64,000 nucleotides of DNA, taken from Chitinophagaceae bacterium. GTDB lineage: Bacteria; Bacteroidota; Bacteroidia; Chitinophagales; Chitinophagaceae. A program made the position numbers and the translations under genes. The notes under the pieces are model-generated. The model worked only from the letters and a program-made list of their open reading frames with translations, searched no databases and was not told where the DNA came from. Location of the stretch: the NCBI GenBank assembly GCA_016787085.1, contig JAEUVJ010000075.1:38424-102423 (forward strand), read 5' to 3'. Below, in pieces: positions 19,126-26,244 of this stretch; the stretch's first letter is position 1, and each line of letters opens with the position of its first letter.

Positions 19126-19521
19126 CTAAAACCCCAGCTCTTTCACCGGGTCCCAGAATAGTGTATTGAAATCAACCACCTGGTCATTCTTCACTTTTAT
19201 TCCCTCTTTCTTCAACAATTTTTCCATGGAACCGGGAGGAGAGAAATGATGTTTGCCACTGAGCATCCCGATACGGTTCACCACCCGGTGGGCAGGCACT
19301 TTAGGCTTTGCGCTTCCTGCGCCATTCATCGCCCATCCCACCATGCGTGCAGATAATCTTGTGCCCAGGCAGGCAGCAATAGCACCATAAGATGTTACTC
19401 TTCCTCTCGGTATTTGTCTTGCTACTTCGTACACCTGTTCAAAGAAGCTATCCTCTTTGGTGCCGGATGGTTTTATTGTTTTTAACCTGGAAGCGGGTCG
19501 TTTATTATCTGGTGCAGGCAT
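19126..19521 (-). CDS. Alkyltransferase-like (ATL) DNA-binding protein
   Basis: Residues 20-130 match the DNA-binding domain of O6-methylguanine-DNA methyltransferases: YEVARQIPRGRVTSYGAIA, then RMVGWAMN (the arginine finger region), and VPAHRVVNRIG. In active enzymes this last motif is PCHRV; here the acceptor cysteine is alanine, so the protein cannot accept an alkyl group. ATL proteins bind O6-alkylguanine, flip it out and hand the site to nucleotide excision repair. It is third in a minus-strand run after trmB and the DUF5522 gene. Confidence 0.9.
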   Translation of the reverse strand: MPAPDNKRPASRLKTIKPSGTKEDSFFEQVYEVARQIPRGRVTSYGAIAACLGTRLSARMVGWAMNGAGSAKPKVPAHRVVNRIGMLSGKHHFSPPGSMEKLLKKEGIKVKNDQVVDFNTLFWDPVKELGF

Positions 19522-19550
19522 ATACTGGTATTGCAGCGTTGAAAAGAAGT

Positions 19551-19742
19551 TTACTCCTCTTTCGGTGGCCGGAGGGTTAGCAATTCTGTTTTCCTGGGCT
19601 CAGGCACATTTTCATAATTAAAAGGACAATGCAGGCAACCATTACCGCAGCAGTAGCCCCGTTCAAAGTGATATTGCCGGGTCAGCACCACAAACCCTTC
19701 TTCGTTCATATAGTAATGAACCCCTTCAATCAATTCCTGCAT
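19551..19742 (-). CDS. DUF5522-family cysteine-rich small protein
   Basis: A 63-residue protein of the Bacteroidota DUF5522 type: LIEGVHYYMNEEGFVVLT, then the signature CCGNGCLHCPFNY. The four cysteines in nine residues suggest a bound metal ion or iron-sulfur cluster, but this is inference. Its start overlaps the end of trmB by 17 bases, which implies translational coupling and possibly a role in tRNA modification or repair with its neighbours. Confidence 0.85.
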   Translation of the reverse strand: MQELIEGVHYYMNEEGFVVLTRQYHFERGYCCGNGCLHCPFNYENVPEPRKTELLTLRPPKEE

Positions 19743-20436
19743 GCGCTTTCAGCGATTGTTTTAGATCTTCGTCTTTCTCTTTGCCCGGCAAATGTGCCGG
19801 TAGTGAAAAACGGAGATAATGAATACGGTTACTCCCGGCAATATCCAGCGATTCGTAATGCGTTTTGATCTTTAATTCACCGGGCACTTGCGGCAGGCGG
19901 TGCACATCCTCATAGTCAGAATGTAAAACACAACCGTACATTTCGATCACTGTTTTTGTAAAATGATAGAGATCCGGGCTGTCTGTCTTTAAATGGATAT
20001 ACCCAGCGGGTACCAGGAATTGCTGGTATAACCGCAGAAATTTTGGGTGAGTTAGTCTCTTTTTCGCTTTGGAGAAACGCAGTTGCGGATCGGGAAAGGT
20101 GATCCATATTTCCGTTACTTCATTTTTGGCAAAGTATTCATTCACCTGGTCTATCTGTGTGCGCAGGAATGCGACATTATTCAGGTTTTGGTGCAGGGCT
20201 TTCTTCGCTCCCACCCAGATACGGTTTCCCTTCAGATCAACGCCTACAAAGTTTTGAGCCGGGCATAATTGTCCAAGACCCACCGCATACTCTCCCTTAC
20301 CACAGGCCAGCTCTAGTGTGATCCTGTTCTCATTTTTAAAGAAAGCATTCCATCTGCCCGAAATTTCTCTTGGAAATTGCAGCACATTAGGAAAAGTGTC
20401 CAGTTCCGCAAAACGTTCTAATTTTTTATGCCCCAT
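19726..20436 (-). CDS. trmB: tRNA (guanine-46-N7)-methyltransferase
   Basis: A 236-residue SAM-dependent methyltransferase that makes m7G46 in the tRNA variable loop. SAM binding: ITLELACGKGEYAVGL; catalytic region: EIWITFPDPQLRFSKAKKRL, with the TrmB-diagnostic FPDP and basic stretch; HLKTDSPDLY near residue 155 completes the set. The ATG at 20436 gives the normal N-terminus. It heads the run trmB - DUF5522 - ATL on the minus strand. Confidence 0.95.
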   Translation of the reverse strand: MGHKKLERFAELDTFPNVLQFPREISGRWNAFFKNENRITLELACGKGEYAVGLGQLCPAQNFVGVDLKGNRIWVGAKKALHQNLNNVAFLRTQIDQVNEYFAKNEVTEIWITFPDPQLRFSKAKKRLTHPKFLRLYQQFLVPAGYIHLKTDSPDLYHFTKTVIEMYGCVLHSDYEDVHRLPQVPGELKIKTHYESLDIAGSNRIHYLRFSLPAHLPGKEKDEDLKQSLKAHAGID

Positions 20437-20476
20437 CAGGCGGCAAAAATAAAAGAATTTAATGCGACATACTGTA

Positions 20477-21403
20477 TCAGAATTTTACGAGCAGACCTAC
20501 TCCTACCAGCGATTTCACCTGCAAGGCCGGGGAATTTTTATTGGGGCCAAACAGCCTGGCATCGTCGTCATAGATCAGGTCGAGCCCCCAGGTAGCAGAC
20601 AATACTTTTGAGATCTTTACATTCAGCGCATTGGTCATATACAGATCCACGTTCTGCGGATTGTTACGGTAATTGGAAAAAAGGTCCACCCTTGCTTTAT
20701 AGGTAAGTACTTTATTGAACTCTTTGAAATAGTTAATGGAAGCAAAGGCGCCAAACTCTAAAATGCTTTTCTTGCCGGGTGTAACGCCGTAAAGGCCTTT
20801 ATTTGCAAGGGCTGTATCTCTGACTATCACCCAGCGGGCCGTAGCCGGTGAAAAGAAAATAGAAAGGTCCTTATTGGGTTTGTAATCCAACCCGGCGCTG
20901 AGCAATAAATAGCCTGGGGCCATGAAAGCTGAAGAGAAGGTCTTTACATTATCAGTGTAGGTATATCCCCTGAAGAACTGTGACCGGAGATTAAATAACC
21001 CGGAAACACTGATTTTATTACTGATAGCATATCCATATTTGGAAAGCAGGTCAAACCGGTCGTCATTCTTCCGGCTGCCAAGACTAGTAGTCTTTACATA
21101 GCCAAGATTAAAATCAAATGTATTGTCCCAGCTATGCTTGTCTTTTTTGTAGAAAGCATAAAGACTGAAGAGAGAGTTCAGCGCCAGGGAAAAGTCTTCT
21201 CCGCCGGCCGCCCAGTTACTAAGTGACCCTTGTGATAAATTCAGGCTGTACAGTCCGCCTTTTCTCCATACTTTCCTGCTCGTATCATTTGCATCCTTAG
21301 CAATTTTTCTTTCGGAGTCTGTACGGAGTTTTTTTACAGTTTCATCCTGAGCAGCAGATACATAAAATGAAAGTACGCATGCAAAGAACAATAGTTTTTT
21401 CAT
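20477..21403 (-). CDS. DUF3078-domain outer-membrane beta-barrel-like protein
   Basis: Signal peptide MKKLLFFACVLSFYVSAAQ, then a 290-residue beta-rich domain with the DUF3078 hallmark GLYSLNLSQGSLSNWAAGGE near residue 43 and alternating aromatic strands to a C-terminal F (VGVGLLVKF), typical of outer-membrane barrels. The ATG at 21403 is preferred over one 33 bases upstream because it starts the signal peptide. Function unknown; common in Bacteroidota. It lies 40 bases upstream of trmB and might be co-transcribed. Confidence 0.87.
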   Translation of the reverse strand: MKKLLFFACVLSFYVSAAQDETVKKLRTDSERKIAKDANDTSRKVWRKGGLYSLNLSQGSLSNWAAGGEDFSLALNSLFSLYAFYKKDKHSWDNTFDFNLGYVKTTSLGSRKNDDRFDLLSKYGYAISNKISVSGLFNLRSQFFRGYTYTDNVKTFSSAFMAPGYLLLSAGLDYKPNKDLSIFFSPATARWVIVRDTALANKGLYGVTPGKKSILEFGAFASINYFKEFNKVLTYKARVDLFSNYRNNPQNVDLYMTNALNVKISKVLSATWGLDLIYDDDARLFGPNKNSPALQVKSLVGVGLLVKF

Positions 21404-21550
21404 ACAAGGTTGATTTAGCTGATAAAGGTTTACCATGATAACCCGGCAAAGCTAAGGGCTGCGCATTATTTTATCCAATGATTAAGATAACCGTATAAAT
21501 AGTGAATACAGAAGAGAAGAAGATGACAAGCGGGGCTGTTTACAGGCAAT

Positions 21551-21586
21551 AAAAAAAGCCTGCTACAATCGGACGATTCACAGGCT
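21551..21586 (-). terminator. Intrinsic terminator of the tRNA-like RNA
   Basis: Read on the minus strand, AGCCTG ... CAGGCT closes a hairpin with an inner AATCG/CGATT stem, followed by seven T. It lies about 30 bases after the tRNA-like 3' end and faces the same way. Confidence 0.7.
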
Positions 21587-21617
21587 GTCATTAACAATCA
21601 AATGAGAAAAACTAGGC

Positions 21618-21779
21618 TGTAGGGGGAGGGTTCGAACCTCCACGAGGCAGTTAGCCAAAGAGCAAAGATTTAGTGGTCAATCCTGGTCGGCCTGACGGTC
21701 GGCTCTACTCTTCGTTTATCCTGTTATCCCCACCCCCGAGACGAGAGGGCATGTCTGCCAAAAATTTCATCACCCCACA
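21618..21779 (-). ncRNA. tRNA-like structured RNA with an oversized insert
   Basis: On the minus strand the ends pair as a 7-bp acceptor stem: TGTGGGG (21779-21773) with CCCTACA (21624-21618), one G-T wobble. The T arm is canonical: GGAGG, TTCGAAC, CCTCC (21641-21625). The 5' part (TGATGAAATTTTTGGCAGAC) resembles the D arm of leucine-type class II tRNAs, with a 3-bp ATG/CAT stem and a GG pair in the loop. A CCCTC/GGGGG stem with loop TCGTCTC stands where the anticodon arm should be; the centre would read GTC, but the normally invariant U33 is C. About 90 bases replace the 15-20-base variable arm. CCA is not encoded. No tmRNA tag frame is visible. It may be a tRNA-mimic, a degenerate tRNA or a novel ncRNA. 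Confidence 0.5.
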
Positions 21780-21875
21780 GTATATTTGGGAAAGCTTAGG
21801 TTTTAAGCGAGTTCCGGTTTTATCCGTGAACCTTTTTCATTCCTTGCCATTCCTGTTAAAAGAACTTCGATAAGA

Positions 21876-21908
21876 CAAATGTAGGCTTATCGGGCTTTTC
21901 ATTCCAAA
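21876..21908 (-). promoter_or_regulatory. Bacteroidota sigma-A promoter of the tRNA-like RNA
   Basis: On the minus strand TTTG (21908-21905), a 21-base spacer, then TACATTTG (21883-21876), an exact TAnnTTTG. It would start a transcript near 21870, some 90 bases before the tRNA-like body. The CGATAAG inverted repeat spans the -7 box and could be an operator. Confidence 0.5.
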
Positions 21909-21992
21909 TTTTTCAATAATTTTTTTAAAATTATAGATAATATTCAAAAAAATAGTATTTTCAATAAATAAACACCAAAACTGGTTTATAAA

Positions 21993-22460
21993 ATGGCAGC
22001 TAAATTAAATCTCGACAAACTCGACCTGCAGATCATTCAGCACATGATGGAGAATGCAGAGATATCATATGCCGATCTTGGTAAAAAGTTATTTGTATCA
22101 GGCGGCACCATACATGTCCGTATCAAAAAACTACAGGAAGCCGGTGTAGTAAGGGGCACCCGGCTGAGCGCTGATCTGAAACAACTGGGGTATGATGTAA
22201 TCGCTTTTATAGGTATCTATCTTAAAGAAAGTTCTCTCTACGATACCGTAGCCAAGGACCTGCAAAAAATGCCCGAGATCGTCAGGTTGAACTACACCAC
22301 CGGCAACTACAGCATGTTTGCGGAGATCGTCTGCAAGGATATCTCACAACTGAGATCCGTATTGCACGACCAACTGCAGAAGATAAAAGGCATTGAAAGA
22401 ACGGAAACGTTTATTTCCCTTGAAGAGAGCTTTAACCGGAACGTGAAAGTGATCAGTTAA
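21993..22460 (+). CDS. Lrp/AsnC-family transcriptional regulator
   Basis: A 155-residue regulator. Residues 6-65 are the AsnC-type winged helix-turn-helix (LDLQIIQHMMENAEISYADL, GTIHVRIKKLQEAGV); residues about 70-150 are the effector-binding RAM/AsnC_trans_reg domain (VIAFIGIYLK, YSMFAEIVCKD). Such proteins form octamers around DNA and respond to amino acids. It precedes the polysaccharide genes by 30 bases, but whether it regulates them is not shown by the sequence. Confidence 0.92.
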   Translation: MAAKLNLDKLDLQIIQHMMENAEISYADLGKKLFVSGGTIHVRIKKLQEAGVVRGTRLSADLKQLGYDVIAFIGIYLKESSLYDTVAKDLQKMPEIVRLNYTTGNYSMFAEIVCKDISQLRSVLHDQLQKIKGIERTETFISLEESFNRNVKVIS

Positions 22461-22490
22461 TACATTGCTCATTTATCAGGCCGTTCACGA

Positions 22491-23918
22491 ATGCAGGAAA
22501 CCAACCGATTTTACTCCTCGCTCAGTTTACTGATCCTTCTTAATGTCATCATTAAGCCTGCATGGATATTTGGTATTGACAGGGAAGTACAAAACCAGGT
22601 AGGACTGACGGAATACGGCGCTTACTTTTCTATCTGGAACCTTTCGATCGTATTATTATTTCTTCTTGACTGGGGGCTTACCGTGTTTTATAACCAGCAA
22701 CTCGCTGCTAAAAATAACCATGCAACCGAACAGGCAGGCAGTTTTATTCTCATGAAACTTTTATTCACCCTGCTGTATGCTGCGGTCATTCTTTGTATCG
22801 CCTTTTTCACCGGTATTGACAGATGGGACCTGGTGGTATATATATTACTCATCCAGATAGTCTCCTCTCTTTTTGTATTTTTCCGGGCTATCATTACTTC
22901 GCAACAATGGTTCCGGACAGATGCATGGCTTTCTATACTTGATAAACTGCTGATGATATTGTTATGCGGCATTTTATTGTATTATCCCGCCTGGTTCGGA
23001 ACTGTCAGCATTGACAGGTTCCTGTTGCTGCAGGTAGTCTGCACGGCACTGGCACTCTTCACTGCCCTCTTCATACTGCTAAAAAGAAACTTTCGTTTTT
23101 CCCTCCAAAAAGTCTGGCCGCAAAAAAGAGTTTTTAAAGCCGCATTGCCTTTTGGTGTCATTGTCCTCCTGATGTCCCTTCATGCACGTATAGATGGTTT
23201 TTTATTAGACCGCATCAGCGGTGCAAAGGAAGCTGGTAAATATGCTGCTGCTTACCGGCTGCTTGACGCCGCCAATATGTTTGGGGTCTTATTGTCCACT
23301 TTTCTCTTGCCGTATATATCTAAGCAGTGGGCCGAAGGAAAAGATATAAGTAAAGTGGCGCTGAATATACGCCATGTGCTGGTGACCTCTTCGCTGTCAC
23401 TCTCCTGCATTGTTCTTTTTTTGGCGCCCTGGTTACATCAGGTACTATATCATCATGATGAACCGGGTGCCGCTGCGATCATGCAATGGTGTATCCCCGC
23501 ACTGATTGGCTATTCCCTCGTTCAGGTATATGGAACCATTCTAACAGCTACCGGACACATCATTGCCTTTAGCTACATTACCCTGGTGTCCGTTATCGTC
23601 AACATTTTGCTGAATAGCCAGCTGATACCTTCTTTGGGAGCAAAAGGAAGCTGCATAGCAGCGCTGGCCAGCCAGGGAGTCAGCGGCATGGTTACTGTAT
23701 GGTATGCCCGGCAGGTATTATATATACCCCTGCACATTCGCTCTATCTTAATTTATATTTTTACAGGCGGCCTCTTATGCGGATTTTTGTACATAAGCAG
23801 GGATTGGATACTGAGCCGGTGGCTGATAATAATCATAGCGGGAGTCATGTCTTTGATGGTATTACTGGTCACCCGGCTGACAGACTGGAAAACCTGGAAA
23901 ATATCCTTGCGTAACTGA
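22491..23918 (+). CDS. Polysaccharide flippase, Wzx/MATE-like
   Basis: A 475-residue integral membrane protein with about 12-14 helices, no signal peptide, and the start/centre pattern of the MOP superfamily oligosaccharide flippases (NQVGLTEYGAYFSIWNLS; FGVIVLLMSLHARIDGFLLD; GAKEAGKYAAAYRLLDAAN). It should move undecaprenyl-linked glycan units across the inner membrane. It is followed after 20 bases by a Wzz-like gene and then a Wzy/WaaL-like gene, forming a compact export/polymerisation set without glycosyltransferases. Confidence 0.88.
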   Translation: MQETNRFYSSLSLLILLNVIIKPAWIFGIDREVQNQVGLTEYGAYFSIWNLSIVLLFLLDWGLTVFYNQQLAAKNNHATEQAGSFILMKLLFTLLYAAVILCIAFFTGIDRWDLVVYILLIQIVSSLFVFFRAIITSQQWFRTDAWLSILDKLLMILLCGILLYYPAWFGTVSIDRFLLLQVVCTALALFTALFILLKRNFRFSLQKVWPQKRVFKAALPFGVIVLLMSLHARIDGFLLDRISGAKEAGKYAAAYRLLDAANMFGVLLSTFLLPYISKQWAEGKDISKVALNIRHVLVTSSLSLSCIVLFLAPWLHQVLYHHDEPGAAAIMQWCIPALIGYSLVQVYGTILTATGHIIAFSYITLVSVIVNILLNSQLIPSLGAKGSCIAALASQGVSGMVTVWYARQVLYIPLHIRSILIYIFTGGLLCGFLYISRDWILSRWLIIIIAGVMSLMVLLVTRLTDWKTWKISLRN

Positions 23919-23938
23919 TCATTTCAAATGCTAATTAA

Positions 23939-24790
23939 ATGCCTGACCTTTTTTACCTCGTTTCAACATGGTGGAAGCAGATGCTTGCCCTGGTACTGCT
24001 TTCTTTGATTACAGTCAGCGTTATTCTGTTCTTTAAGCCTTCGGAATACCTGGCCGTGACCACCGCCTTGCCTGCCAGTTCCTATGCCGCTGATAAAGGA
24101 AGTGTCTTTAATAAAAATGTCCAATTGCTCTACCCGGCCATGGGCACTCCTGATGATCTGGATATGATCATCGGCACAGCACAACTCGATACAGTTTATA
24201 TTGCTGTAGCTGAACAATTCGGACTGGCTGAGCTTTATAAAGTAAAGGAACAAGGCCCGGCAGCTATCCGAAAAGCAGCTTATATCCTGAAAGGCAATAT
24301 ACGGGTAATAAAAAGTGATTTCAGCGAACTGAAGGTGAAAGTGTGGGATGGTAATAAAACTCTTGCCCCGCAGTTGGCCAATGCGATCACCGATAAGCTC
24401 CAGGCTATTCACCAGGATCTTCAAAACAACAACAATATTGAATTAATAAAGAGTCTGCAAAATGGAAAAGCAAAGTTGCAGGCCGATATTGACAGTATCA
24501 GTAACTACCTGAAAAAAGCATTGGTGGATGGCAACGCATCGGAATCATATGTGGCAAGAAGAAAAGTACTTACAGACCAGATACAGGAATATGATAAACT
24601 GATCGGCGAATACCAATTGATAGCAGACAAAAAACCACCCGTACTCGCCATAGTAGAAAGAGCTAGGGTCAGTGACTGGCCTGATAAGCCAAAACGGTTG
24701 CCTGCATTGATAACGACCCTTGTATTAGGCGGGCTGTTTTCCCTGCTCATTGCCCTGGTGGCAGAAAAAAGAAAATCCCGGTCACGGTGA
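23939..24790 (+). CDS. Wzz-like chain-length/polysaccharide co-polymerase
   Basis: A 283-residue protein with an N-terminal helix (about 15-31: MLALVLLSLITVSVILF), a periplasmic alpha-helical domain including a long coiled segment (about 160-230), and a C-terminal helix (about 258-275: LITTLVLGGLFSLLIALVA) followed by basic KKRKSRSR-like residues. The SDWPDKPKRLPALI segment before the last helix is the proline-rich motif usual in Wzz proteins. It lacks a tyrosine-kinase domain. It would set glycan chain length together with the polymerase that overlaps its stop codon. Confidence 0.82.
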   Translation: MPDLFYLVSTWWKQMLALVLLSLITVSVILFFKPSEYLAVTTALPASSYAADKGSVFNKNVQLLYPAMGTPDDLDMIIGTAQLDTVYIAVAEQFGLAELYKVKEQGPAAIRKAAYILKGNIRVIKSDFSELKVKVWDGNKTLAPQLANAITDKLQAIHQDLQNNNNIELIKSLQNGKAKLQADIDSISNYLKKALVDGNASESYVARRKVLTDQIQEYDKLIGEYQLIADKKPPVLAIVERARVSDWPDKPKRLPALITTLVLGGLFSLLIALVAEKRKSRSR

Positions 24791-26244
24791 TCGCTCATGC
24801 ATCCGATAATAAGAGAATGTTTATCCTGTCTGGAGGCATTTTTCTGCTTAGCCTGATGGCAGCTGTTTACTTTGATGAATATTATTTACTCCTTATTCCA
24901 TTTGCCGGATTGTTCATGTATGCCGGCTGGCAACAAGTCAATGCTGTTTTCTTTTTATTATTGATTACTTTACCTTTTTCAGCAGAGTGGCAGGTCGCCC
25001 CATCACTTGGCACTGACTTCCCGGATGAACCATTGATGCTTTTTACTGCAGGATTGTTTTTTTGTTATTGGCTATATTCACCAAAGATTTTACCAGCCGT
25101 CGCTCTCAGACATCCATTGATCCTGTTATTGCTTATCACTCTCATTTGGGCATCAGTAGCGGCCTTGTTTTCTACGCATTCCTTTATCTCCTTAAAATTC
25201 CTGCTGGCGAAAAGCTGGTATATCGGCGCTTTTATATTGGCTCCATTGATCGTTTTCAGGGAAAAGAAAAATAGTATAACAGCTATCCTGTTACTGGCCC
25301 TTTCTATGCTGGCCGTAACCATCATAACCATGGTCCGGCATTATCAATATGCTTTTTCCTTTGCCGGTATCAACGATGCACTTCAGCCCTTTTTCCGGAA
25401 TCATGTGAATTATTCGGCCATGCTTGTCTGTATGATCCCCGTATTCTTTGCATGGTATAAACTGAGCAAATCCAAAACAAACAGGTACCTGCTGCTCACC
25501 GGCATGATCGTTCTGCTGGTTGCACTCTTCTTTTCCTATGCCCGCGGCGCCTGGCTGGCGCTGATAACCGGCACCCTTGCTTATTGGCTGATCAGGAAAA
25601 AATGGATGATCTCAGCCTATATCACAGCTATCGTTATTGGAATCGCCTCTCTTTTCTGGATCAGATCCAATGACCGCTACCTGCAATATGCCCATGATTA
25701 CCGTAGCACCGTTTTTCATGAAAACTTCCGGGAGCATCTTCGTGCCACCTATGAATTCAAAGACGTATCTACAGCGGAACGTTTTTACCGCTGGATCGCC
25801 GGAGTAAGGATGATCAAAGATGATCCACTGACAGGTTTTGGACCCGCTACCTTCTACACAAATTATAAACCTTATACTGTCCCCGCTTTTAAAACATGGG
25901 TAAGTAATAACCCGGAACATTCCACGGTACATAATTATTTCCTGCTGATCACGATCGAGCAGGGCATTCCGGGATTATTGTTCTTTTTATTACTGACAAC
26001 TGTCATGTTTGGGTATGCACAACAGCTTTATCATCGGGTAAACGATCCATTTTATAAAATGACCGCTATTACATCCGGCGTTGTTCTGACGATGATCCTG
26101 ACCGTTAACTTTCTCAGCGACCTGATAGAGACAGATAAAATCGGCAGCATTTTCTTCTTGTGTTTATCATTATTGGTGATCAGCGATATAAATACACGAA
26201 AGCTCAGCTCAGATCCTTCCCCTGACATTCAACGCATCCCTTAA
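24787..26244 (+). CDS. O-antigen polymerase/ligase (Wzy_C-type) membrane protein
   Basis: A 485-residue protein with about 11 membrane helices and one large periplasmic loop (about 280-390). In that loop GFGPATFYTNYKPY and NNPEHSTVHNYFLLITIEQG match the Wzy_C signature, where the His and Glu residues are conserved. It would polymerise or ligate lipid-linked glycans on the periplasmic side. The GTG start at 24787 overlaps the preceding TGA by 4 bases; an ATG at 24817 is the alternative. Its 3' end overlaps the convergent ABC permease by 36 bases. Confidence 0.88.
   Translation: MIAHASDNKRMFILSGGIFLLSLMAAVYFDEYYLLLIPFAGLFMYAGWQQVNAVFFLLLITLPFSAEWQVAPSLGTDFPDEPLMLFTAGLFFCYWLYSPKILPAVALRHPLILLLLITLIWASVAALFSTHSFISLKFLLAKSWYIGAFILAPLIVFREKKNSITAILLLALSMLAVTIITMVRHYQYAFSFAGINDALQPFFRNHVNYSAMLVCMIPVFFAWYKLSKSKTNRYLLLTGMIVLLVALFFSYARGAWLALITGTLAYWLIRKKWMISAYITAIVIGIASLFWIRSNDRYLQYAHDYRSTVFHENFREHLRATYEFKDVSTAERFYRWIAGVRMIKDDPLTGFGPATFYTNYKPYTVPAFKTWVSNNPEHSTVHNYFLLITIEQGIPGLLFFLLLTTVMFGYAQQLYHRVNDPFYKMTAITSGVVLTMILTVNFLSDLIETDKIGSIFFLCLSLLVISDINTRKLSSDPSPDIQRIP

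Larger units (their letters stand above)
21437..21992. other. Long intergenic region holding the tRNA-like RNA unit
   Basis: About 550 bases between the DUF3078 gene and the Lrp gene. It contains the minus-strand promoter, tRNA-like body and terminator listed separately. A CGATAAG/CTTATCG inverted repeat at about 21868-21893 overlaps the promoter. The AT-rich stretch 21895-21990 should hold the promoter of the Lrp gene; no protein gene is supported. Confidence 0.6.

Noticed and set aside
21716..21730. A partial resemblance to a homing-endonuclease site (TATCCTGTTATCCCC)
   Set aside because: Only a fragment of the I-SceI-type sequence matches and no homing endonuclease gene is nearby; chance similarity.
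21618..21779. tmRNA (ssrA) as an explanation for the tRNA-like RNA
   Set aside because: No resume codon followed by a short tag frame ending in Ala-Ala and a stop is visible on the minus strand, and the body is much shorter than the usual 350-400 bases. A permuted tmRNA is also excluded because the 5' and 3' acceptor strands are in normal order.
21673..21873. A 66-codon plus-strand frame starting MVNPGRPDGRLYSS
   Set aside because: It lies opposite the tRNA-like RNA, and its composition reflects the GC-rich stems there; no protein features.
23000..23100. Possible CRISPR or phage features anywhere in the window
   Set aside because: No regularly spaced direct repeats, Cas-like proteins, integrases, transposases or phage structural genes were seen in a read of both strands.
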